Positions 13,901 through 25,900 of a stretch of DNA of 64,000 bases are shown here, one piece after another. The first letter of the stretch is position 1. Each line of letters opens with the position of its first letter. The notes under the pieces were generated by a model, which saw nothing but the letters and a program-made list of their open reading frames with translations, was not told the DNA's origin and made no database searches. Position numbers and translations under genes: made by a program. Source of the DNA: Ascarosepion bandense (taxonomy: Eukaryota; Mollusca; Cephalopoda; Sepiida; Sepiidae); NCBI GenBank assembly GCA_037127315.1, contig JBBBDQ010000225.1, positions 923,001 through 987,000 on the forward strand, in the 5' to 3' direction.

Positions 13901-16900
13901 AATTGTTATCAACTGAAAAACTTACAGTAATACAAATTTTTGTTCGAATTTGCAGTAATGAGTCAGTTGAAGAGAAAAGATCTCTCAAGGAGGCAGGTGC
14001 TCTAATTTCGTCAGATTCATTTCGGGAATTTCTCCAACACTCAGTAGGTGTCCGTCGTACTTAGTAACTGTCCAGGAATTTCAAACGAAACTTTTTATAC
14101 AATTCATGAGTGTAGTGTTATCATTTCATTGTCTGTCAGAGGTGATCACGTATCAGTTTATTTTAATCAATCCAACTTTAAGCGTTATCTTCAGAAATTT
14201 CATAAATAATGGACAAAACCAACAAGCACAATTTTATACTTATAAAATGCAAATTGTTTCATAAAATATTTTCCGATAAAGCCAACAGAAAATCGCATTT
14301 GTTAATGACTTGTTACATGCATATTGCACAATTATAAAGACTCTTCTTCGCTTATATTTATCTTCCATCTAGGAAGAGATCTGGAACAAATAATTGACAA
14401 TCAATTCTTGTGTATTTCAACAAAAATCTACTTAAATGGCACTATACAATAGTGGTGATGCATCAGGAGCATTAGACTTCAATTTTTTATTAAATTATTT
14501 TAAATCAGTTTATCGGTTTCATTTAGACACTTTCTATGACTTAAAAAGAAAGCGGTTTTTTGGGTAGGTGGAGTGACAAGTTTTATAACATTCACAGCAA
14601 CACTTAAAGCAATTGGGTTGGAATCTGTTGTAATAAAGTTAATGGATACTCAGGATTGAAATAAGACATTTAGTGGTAACACCGTTGTCAATTATCACAT
14701 ATTCAATAGTCGTTAGCATAAATAAACTTTGCTTTTAAATTTCATTTCTTTTCTTCTTTTTTTTTAATTATTTTTTCCTTATCTACATTCAACTAGTGAA
14801 TTCACTAAAGCGCATTTATTCTCAGTTGTTATTTTGTCCTACATGAACTAGGTTCTTTGTCATACTGATCCACTATGAGATATGGTTGTCTGACTAGTTC
14901 GCCCAAGAGGTTTAAACGGTTTATACCAAAACTTATTTATGAAATTACATTTCATCAAAGTCTTCGACCACAAATTGTCAAAAACAGCAAAATGCTTTTT
15001 AGTATGCATTATTTTACGAGGATAATATGTTTTCAATTATAGTATTCACGATCAAGTTTAGGTCATCATTACGGATAATGTATAAAAGTTCAGGGCTTAG
15101 TTTTTAAATAAAACTTGATTTCTATAAGTTTAGTCAATAAATTTGTTCAGTTTAATTTTAGCCTCTACTTTCGATATTTTATATGCTCGTGTATAAGTTA
15201 CGTGTGAAGGCTATTTTTATTTGAGGAATGAGAATCAAAATTCAACATATAATTTCGTTGAAATAGAAAGGGTTAGATTCATATGTAGCGGAAAAGAAAT
15301 TCATTGAAATCAACTTTCTTCACTTTTACAAAAATTCACAATGATGTGTGAAATTCTGGGTTTTCACAAGTAGAAAAATGTTTGACCACGTGCTTAAAGA
15401 AAAAGTCGAACCCAGATTTCGCAAGTAGGTGTTAAAAATATTTTTTCGGTACGCCAGAACGACACAACACACAAACAAACATTTCTCCATTTTTATTATA
15501 CTGGATATGGACATATTAAGATGGAATTTAAAAATAATTAAAGTAGTTTTTCATGTGTAATTTTATGTTTATTCGCTAGATAAATGAATAAAGATTCTTA
15601 TAAAAATAATTTTTATTCGTTTTTATTCTTTAGAAAAAATATTTTTTCGGTACGCCAGAACGACATTTCATTTTTATTATACTGGAATATGGACATATTA
15701 AGAAGGAATTTAAAAATAATTATAGTAGTTTTTGTATTTAATTTCATGTCTATTCGCTAGATGAATGTATATTGTACAAACATACTTGTAAAAATAAATT
15801 TTATTCATTTTTTTCCTGTAGAAAAAAAAATTGAATACGTCACATGATACCTAACAAATTTTGGCGTACCAAAATGGCGGACTGAAATTTGGCGTACCGG
15901 CGTACCAAAAAAGTATTACCCGCATAAAACTTGTAAGCTGTAGGGAGTTCGGTTAAGTATGACACAAGGCCACAAGAAACATTAACCAAAAGCTTAGCTA
16001 AAAAAAAAGGAGATACATTATGAAAACAAAATATACAAATCATAACAAAAGCAATATTATTATTTTTTTAATCATATCACACCGAGCAAGGCAGTAACGC
16101 CACTGATGTGCAGGGGGCTACGTAAGAGTGAAAAGATTGGAAAAGAAAAAGCCGGAAACCACATCCTAAACAGGGAATAAGGGATGAGCCTCTTCACCTG
16201 TTCAATAGACATGGGTGGAGTGTGAACCAGGTGATAGTTTAGTCTATCTACTCCAATTAGTTTAGTCTAAAATCTTTGCTATAATTAAGATGAAAGACCC
16301 AAAGATATTTTTATATAACTTTTTTTTATGAACTTGGAAATTTTGGTTAAAATCTTGTTTTTTCTGGTGTAAATTAGTACGAGAAATTTGAATGTCTTTT
16401 TGCAGTGAAAAACATATTGATTTAGAAATTCTTGCAAAAATCAGATGATGTAATTTGTAATAAAACTTTCAAGATTAAGAAATTAATTAAATTATTTTGA
16501 AACTTCTTTTTTAGAAATCTTTGTCAAAACTTTTTACATCTATTACCCCCACCCACCCATTTTATTTTATTTTATTTTATTAAATTTCTAGAAATTAGTT
16601 GTAGCGCTTAATATTTGTATTAGTTAAAAGGACAAGTCCTCGAGAATTTAAATCGACAAGTATTTGAGGTCAAACTGAACTCCCAGTAAACGGAAATCAG
16701 CTCTGAATCGTAAAATAAAAAGAAAATGCAATAAAACTAAGACATTATTTAATTAGAATAGCTTTTAATTACTTTTATGAATAAAATATATTATGGATAA
16801 TATTGATTTAAGAAAAACAATTTTTCGATCAATTTTCACAAAAATAGTTTTGATACTTTTAGTTTTCAATTAGATTAATTCAGAAACATTATTTTTTTTT

Positions 16901-19900
16901 AATTCTGTATTACTTTGCTGCAGTCAAGTCATACTGTTATTAAATTAAATCAGTATTTGTGTTCACAAATCCTAAATGGAAAAGGGCTTACTGCAATTAC
17001 ACGATTTACAGTATTTTAAAAAAGAAATTTGAATTTTTTTTAAATGTGTGTACAAATGTGTTGATTTTTTTGAAAATACAGACATTATCAGAAAATCTTA
17101 GTGGTACCTATAGTAAATTTAAATTTTATTGGTAAGTAACATTTTTGTCAAGTGTCTTTGTAAGTAGGACAACAAAGTGCAATGGATAAATTGTCGTCTA
17201 AATAATGCAAAAATGAAAATAACACTGACATCACTTCTTAACAGATATATTAACAACCAAAATTACGCAAAAATACCTTGATGCTAAAGAGCTGGTATAT
17301 TTATTTTGTATGAATACAAAAATGTGGCACAAGGCCGAAAAATTGGTGGGTAGAGGGTGACTATCCTATACCTAGCTAATCACATTCACGACTCAATCAC
17401 ATTACAATTTTTCCTTTTACCACAAGAAAACATCCATCATCTTACGATCCTACAAACACCATAATACCACAAATTCATAGGGAGGCCTAAAATAAGGATA
17501 ACGAACCCATGAGATAAAAAAATTATTTACAAACAATAATTTTATAATACATATATATATATTATGATACGAAAATGAAAGTGGGGAATGAATAACCCCA
17601 AAACGAACTAAAATGTAACAAATTATTCAAACAAAATAAATAAATGTTAGTAAGACCCGTCCACCCAGCAAAATCAACAGTGGCTGCTGTATTCTGCCGA
17701 ACGACGAAATCAAGTAGTATACTCGCTAAGGGAGAGGAGAGGGTTAAAATAAATAATGGAATGAGAAAATCAAAGACTAATTCAGTCAAGATGAAGAAGT
17801 GGGGCCAAAAACAAACTGGGGAAGGTTGGGAATCTCGAGTTGGATCATAACAAAAGAGAAAACCGGGAACAGGCTAGGAACAACGTTCATTCACATTAAC
17901 TAGGTAGACAAAAGGAGTCGAACTTAACCGGGGAGTTGCAGAAAATCACTCCGTTGTGCCGTAATGGACTTTAAAAAGAAAATCAAAATTGGGCCCATTC
18001 ACGCGGACCAGACTTGCTACAGTTACCCACATTTTGCTGAAATATGTCGATATCAAACGCTTTCTATCAGATCTGATCTTCATCTTGAGGCGATACTCAA
18101 AGAATCTAATCAGATGCTGATAAAAATAGCATTTATATCACAAGCTTCCCTCCTTTCGCGTCGTCTATATCACCATTCAAGCCACGGCCAGCAACGTAAG
18201 AAACACCATCAGTTTCTCCCCAGAATAGGGAGACGACACATTATCGCACGCGTACGCGAGATCAATGAACAGGAACTCTTCGGGAGGATACGAGCCGTCA
18301 ACTCACCAACATAGTCCCAGAAAGGGCGCACCTGAGGACAGTGGTAGTTTCTTCTAAACCAAGTTCACGCCGATGACAGTCGAGCAAATCCGTCCCGGTC
18401 CATCTGAAGGCCATGTCATTGAGAGATAACCCGTTCCGAAGTAATCGGCAGATAAGTTCAGGGTTGCTGAGGTAATCCGCCGCTGGCGCCCAAGACCAAA
18501 AGAAGCACGACTCGAAACGCTGACAAGTCGAGTTGATCAAGTAGAGAGCCCTCTGTCGCGACCCCCTCCACTAAAAGACGATACAAATACCTCCGAAGCT
18601 GAGAAAGGTCAGTGAACCGAGGAATGACCCGCAAGGCCTCTCGACATTCGAGTAGAAAATCCGATTGATTTCGAGGCTTACGACGAAACGGGAGGAGTGA
18701 TAGTAAGGCTAGGGAAGGTGTCCCTAACACTCCCCACCAAAATCATATCCTCTGTCAAAACGCGGCATTCCCAGCCCCCTTGACACAAACGTTTGCATCA
18801 GACATTGCTGTTGACCTGATGCTTGCGCCCACCCCACAAGAGGATAGACAACAAACGCTCGATCGGCATCCGATGGTCATTACAGAGAGGGAGTACCGAC
18901 AACCAGTAAAGGACGATGGGAAAGACGTATGTAACACACATCTCTGCCATCTCTTCAAGGACAACTGCCGTCGAAGCCGTGTCTCGACCGTCACTCTGAC
19001 CTTTGCCTGTACCTCCGACTAATTTTTCTCCAGCTGAAGATCCGGTCCGAAGAACTCTCCAAGAATGCCGACGGGTCCGTCAATCCAACTGAAGGGCTTC
19101 GGGAGAGCAACGCCCTTCCAGGCACTTAACTACAAGCTGGAATTTTTGGTCCCCCGTTACTTTCTCGTACCGTTCAAGCACCTTCTGTACCACCTCAATG
19201 TTATCCGGGGACGACACGAAAATGGATTCGTCATCGGCTTAAGCAGAAACCCTGACTCGAGCGCCACCGGGGAAAGCGATTCTGCGTAGGGCCGGACTGC
19301 ACTCCTTGTCCCTTAGCCGGTAAAAGAAGGGCTCTAAGGCCAAAGCGTAAGTTAGGGGCGACAGCGAGCAACACTGACGAACCGACCGAGACAGCGCAAA
19401 AGCGCCCGACCACTTTTCGTTGATCTGTACCACAGCACTGGGGGAGCGATACAACAAGCTGATCCACTTGAAGAAGTTGGCTTTGAATCCAGCGGCCTGC
19501 AGGACAGCTGCTAGATACCGATGGTCGACCCTATCAAATGCCTTGGACAAATCCAAATTTATTAGCGCGGCTTGCTTGTCATCTTTTACAAGCTCTAGGA
19601 TCGTGCGGATCAGATGCAGTTTGCTCTGAACTGTTCAGCCCTTCACAGAACAAGTATGATCGGGTCCCAACAGAATCTCGGACTTACTGCAAACGCTTCG
19701 TCAGTATCTGGGGCCAAAATCTTTAACTCTGTGTTTAGCAGAGTTATGGACCTGTAATCATCCCAACACCCTTAACCTTTTTTAACAGCGTGGTAATCAC
19801 GCTGTTGGAAATCCGGTCGGGTACGGACCGAGCCAGTTGTTGAACAACACCGTCAAAATCGGTACAAAGATGTGCAACAGCCTCAAGTAAAATTCTTAGG

Positions 19901-22900
19901 GTAGACCATCAAGTCCCGGAGACTTGCTACTGCCGCCCTTCTTCAATGCCAAGTGAACTTCACCCTCCGTGATCTCACCTTCGCAGCTAGCTGCTTCAGT
20001 CGGCCCAAGCCAAGGAAAGTCAGACAAATAGCTACGAAACTCCTCATCATGGAGGCCAGGCTCCTTGGTAAAGCGGCTCACGAAATAACACCGAAACGCC
20101 TCACAGACATCGTCGATCGACCTTAGTGTACGCTCCTCCGGGGTCTTGATCTCTCGAATGCATCGATTGCCACCTCGACGGATCTCTTCCTTGCGCAATT
20201 CAGCGCCCATACTCACGGATTCGTTAAACATCTTGTTTAACCTATGTCTAATTACTTGACCCTGGTACCGCTTACTAGCCAAACTGTCCAAAGCCTACCT
20301 ACCTAACGCTATCTCTAAGGCATCCACCCCAGCCTCCGCCCGGAAGAATCTATCTTTAAAAGTCTTTATCTTGTAAGCCTTAGCTATGGCGAGTCGACGG
20401 CTATAGTCAGCGGTGAAAGACCTAATGCTATTCTTAAGCCTCTCCCACCATCTATTCCCAATAACCGCTTCCACTAATTCCCGCTGTACTAATCTAGTTA
20501 GCTGTTGCCAGAACTCTAGCTTGTCTAGTAAAAACGCGAATTATCCCAGACGTCCTGTACCAAAATTGGACGTAATTCGTCCTTCCGTAACAATGCCGCC
20601 GACATCCATCGGGTACGTAAGTTTTAGTGCCCTATACAAAGAGGGATGGAGGATAACGAGGGGCTTCCCTGCACAAAGCATTCCAATTTTTTTAAAACTT
20701 GGAGTCTCTACCTGGGCCATCCTGATATTAGGAAAAGTGTCCTTGGCCTAGGTTCGGTGGTCCCATATCTTAAGATTTCTCCCGATGTTTCTTATTACTG
20801 TTGTTACACTCGGGGCATCGGGGAAGTTAGAAGGGTCTTCCACTGACTTCCCATCTATTATAGTTAGTCTGAAGAGAGGCCTCAAGAGGGCCTTCCTTTG
20901 TGAGGACAGCCCCCTCCCCAGGGCCTCTCTGTCTACCACACACGTTTTTTGCCTTTGTAAAAAACTTTCGTTTTTACAGTCCCGCCCCCTCTTGTGAAGA
21001 GCTGGAGGATGGCATGGGGGATGGGAGAAACAGGGGCTCTAGAGGGAGGGGAAGAGGGACTTTAGCGGAGAGTTTTGACTTTTGGTTAGTGAAGACGGTA
21101 CAGATTGTACCTTGGCATTTACCAGGGCTTTTCCGCCCTGCTTCTGGCCAATATTTTGGCCACTACTTTTTGGCTTTTCAAAGCCTCTTCCATGGCTTAC
21201 TTGCTGATATACTTCCGTGTTTTGACATCAATCGTTAGCAGAGAGATGGTTTTCGCTGTCACTACATCGAGGGCCTCCGGGATTGTAATTAGTTCGTTTC
21301 CCTGGATATAATCCTTGTATTACTGTCTCATTTTTTCGAAATGGGCAGTAACCTTTTTTATTGGATTTTTGGCCCAAACTGATGTCGACACCGCCGGCGA
21401 AGTATTCAGCTGGGGAGAATCAGCCATTGCTGTCTTCACGCAGCTCGAAAAACACGAAAAAGTTCAAAGCATATATCAACACAGAAACAACAATCAACTA
21501 CAGTACAAAAATGCAGACAAACAAACAAACTAAATGCAAACAACAAAACTATGCGTAATAAATATTATCGCAAAAATACTTAATTCCAAGACAATCCGAG
21601 GGGCTCCCGGGAAATGCTAAAGAGCTGGAGCCAATGGCGATTTTATTGAATAAATTTATTCACAGATGTATTAAACCTAACCTTACGCAAGACGACTTCG
21701 GAATCTTCTGGTTTCAGAAGATTCCGAAGTAATCAACAGATTAGACAATTTAGTTTAAGTTGGTAAATGCTGCCATAATCCTTTAGTGTCACAAAGGAAT
21801 TTGTTAGTCTCTCGCTCATAATCAATAATCAAGGGATTCCAGTTGGGAGAGTTAGGTGATCACTCTGAACACCATAATATTGACTGGTTATATCATCCAA
21901 GTTTTTTTTTTTCGAATCCTCTGCACTGTTTTCCAATTGTTTTCAGATTGTTTGGGTTGAAACCCAAACAATCTGAAGTGTCCGCATTAGAGCTTCTATT
22001 GCGAATGGCAAGCAGTACAACATGCCGTTTCCAAATGTCTGGTAGAGTAAATTGCATCACGGTGCTGTTTATCTCAGATGGTGCCCAACCCCCGATGAGG
22101 TCGACAAAATTGAAAAAAAGAAAAGCAACGCGCATACACGAAATTAAAAGTATAAAATGGCAATAATTTCCCCATCGCCCCTTGTATAAAGTCAAATTAC
22201 ATAAAATTCAATAAAATATTAGAATTCTTAAAACATTATTGGGGAGTTAAAAAAAAATTCTGTAAAAAAGACGTTCACATCATCATTTACTTTCATTTTT
22301 ATTATCTTCTCTCTACATAAATTTCCCAAACGTCAGGCTGTCGATACGTGACTCAACACGTAAAAACATCCACTTCCGCGTTAAAAAAATGCTTTTCAGC
22401 AATATTTTAAATGAAAAGGAAGTAATATTTGTTTCAATTCACATTAATTAAACTTTAAATTATTTTTTCAAATAACGTTTCAGAAAAATGTATTTTATTT
22501 TTGAAAGGTTTTTAATAAAGAGAATTATATTATGTCAATATTGATATGTCAATATTGACGATTTTATCGATATTAAAAAAAATATTCCAATCAATTTAAT
22601 TTCGGTTTGAAATACAGGAAGATATTTTGCTCATTAGGAATATTAAATTTAATCTACTAGCTTGGAATTCAAACTAAAATAAAAGCTTCAAGAATGACTT
22701 AATTTTCTTAAATGCATTTGAGCCTTAGGTGTCGATTTTTCTCTTTTTTGAGCTATCTGTATTGATATGTATCGTATTGTCTTGTTTTGATCAATATTTT
22801 GGAGAATGTTTTTATTAAAAATAGAAAAAAATGAATGAAAAGGAAAAAAAAAGAAAATTAAAAAAATAATTAATCGCTGAACGAAAATTATTTTTGTGAT

Positions 22901-25900
22901 TCTTTTAGAAGTTCGTCTGAAACTACATTAAGCACTTACAGCAAAGTGCAAGCTATGACAACGAGACATTTCAAGGTAAATGCTTCTATTTTAATGTTTC
23001 TATTATTTATTGTTCCGAATAAGTTAAAACCAAGTTTTCCAAATTCAGGAATAATATACTGATGGCCCCGGTGAATTAAAAAGATTTATATGGGCTAATA
23101 AAATCGTGTTTATATAACACGATTTTATTAGCCCATGTAAACTAACAAAACTAATTAGAGAAGATAAATTGAATCTTCTTAATTGGAATACTAGTTCCTG
23201 TTTAAGCTGGATTTAACAAACAAGATGAATTAAGAAGTTTGAAGAAAATTAGCTTCCTATTCTGAAAATCGATAGCTTTGGCAACATGTCCGAGATAGCT
23301 GCTAGGTCGAGCTTCTCTAAACATTTATATTCTTTTCTAAAGATATAAGATCGGTTAAAGAGTTCTTTCATTTGCTTTTTGCAGCACTTTGGTGATAGAT
23401 CGAGTAGGACTTGAAGTAAATAGTTTATAAAATTCGTTCTGCCAAGTTTATGTTTGTACTTAGATGGCAGTCAAGAAGTAATATTTAGCATCGAAAATGT
23501 AGTAAATGAGTAAATTTTTAAAGATGAAAATTCTCGATGTTTGGAAAATAATTTGTGAATAATTGTGAATAATTTGTTAGAAGAAACTTAACTACTAAAT
23601 GTTATTAGAATGTTTTAATAAAACTTGTTCAAATCTAAAATATTTTTGTTTTGAAGAGATCCCTCGCTGATCTAATGACAAAACTTGCGCAAGCCCAGCC
23701 AATGTTCGTCAGGTAAGTGGTGTTTATATTTATCAATCGTTCAAAATAGTCGCGTATTTCCCGTTGGTGTCGGAAGTTGGCATTCGAATCCAAGTAAGAA
23801 CCAGGACATCTGGTGTGTGTGGTGGTGGTGGGGGGCATTTTGTTTGTTTTTATGGCAGGTAGCTGAATATTATTTGAAGCATTAGCTTCAATTCTTATCT
23901 ATTCTGACTTATGCCGTGCTAATATCACAGATAGGATTTCTATTCTTGGATGGAGTATATTCTATTTGCTAGCGTGTTCATATCACGTCTGGTTCAATGA
24001 GTGCTCTATGAAAGAAACGATATTCCCAGTTTAAATTTCCCCAATTATGGACATTATTATATCCATGATATACTAATACATTATACGAAATTGCTGAAAA
24101 AAAAGGAATGACAAATATGTTGTACTTTCAAAGAGATTTTATACTACTGATTCATGCACAAAACTATATACAAATATTTACAGTTGTACTACATAGAGAA
24201 ATTATAATACATTTATACAACAACAAGCCGCGCAAAAATTAGGAAAATGGTCTGCCGGTGAATTCTTCATTTATATTTCCCCACGGGAATTCGAGCGAAC
24301 TGGATTGATCTTCTATGTCTCCGGTGAAGACTTATTTTCCAAGAGAAAAACAGTGCTATGGGCTTGTGAACTGCCTTGTTGCAGCTCGCCCGGGTGGGCA
24401 GATATAGTCTTTGCCTGTGCTAAAAACGAAAAGAGTTTATGGTGTTGAACATCTCTTCGTGACCAACTACAGGTTTCTCATAATTTCAGATTATTTGTTC
24501 GGCTCGACATTGCGACATACGAACAAATTTCATGTTGTTGAATAAACGTAACTTAGTTTTGGCTTGGTACCATAAGTATTGAGCATCCGGTGAAGCAATT
24601 CTCAACTGGATTTATACGTCATAGTAAATTGTCTAAGTTACCATTGAAAAAATCTTATAGGTATCACTCTAACTTGTTTGACTATATTAGAACTGGTCTG
24701 ATGTTTATTAAGGTTTATTCACTATATATATATATATAGTTATTATTCTTATTATAATAATAGCATACTGCAACTCAAAGCTATTTATGAATTTACGTGG
24801 TGTCGGGTAACAGATGTAAAAACTACATGTTTATATCAAGATTTGTTTTAATAATAATGTCGAAAATAATTTCATTTTTTTGTGAATAAGTCCAGAAAGT
24901 TGCATTAAAATCCAACAATTATTTGACTTTGCAAGAATTTTCAAATTAATGTGTTTGTCACCTCAATTATGTAATATTACGTTTTCCATTGTAAAATCGC
25001 GTAACGATTTGGTTACCCGCTAACTAAAAGCAAAAGATTTTTTGCAGAAATTTCGAACGTGTTAGAAGGGTTAAAAAAAAATTAAAAAATACTTTGATCT
25101 TTCCTCTTAATAATAATGCAAACATTTTGGTGGAAAAAGTTCGTCTTTAGTAAGTTTGGGACTTTTTTATTCATGCGATCCACATTTATCGTTTTTTGTA
25201 ACTTCGTTTTAGGCTTAATTTTTCTTCTTTTTTTTTTTTTAACTACAGCTACTGATATCTTCCTGCTATCAATCAGTTCTGCCTTATCGTTATTGATAAC
25301 AAAAAATCTCGCTTAAATTTTCACTTTATTTACAGATGTATTAAACCTAACCTTACGCAACGCCCAAATGAATTGAATAGGTCCTTGGTTCAACGGCAAC
25401 TCGTTTGCAATGGATGTCTGGAAATTGCGCAACTCCGAAGAGATGGACATTCAATTAGAATCAAATTCGATGATTTCATTTTGAGGTAAATCTACACTTC
25501 ATACATGGGAATTCAATATATTTATTCTACTTCATAAAAAACGCTTGATATTTTTTTTTTAAATAGAATCAATTTTCTGGGTATCAAATGAACGACATCA
25601 TTTGATTAATCTTTAATTGTAGATAAGTTAAATTGGATTACCATATTTTTAATAATGCTAATGCTAACATTAATGTTAATGCTAACAAAATCAAACTAGA
25701 ATTTTCTGAACAATAAATGATAGCACTCATGTATTGTTTATAACTTAAAGATAAATTTTTTGTGACTTCATGAAAACTGAACTATCAAGAACGCGATACT
25801 TGATTGTATCATATTGAAAATTTTGTTTTGTTCTTCTAACAGAAGCTGATTCAATTGCTTTAATATTATTTAATTATTTACTCGTTTGTTTATTTTTGTT

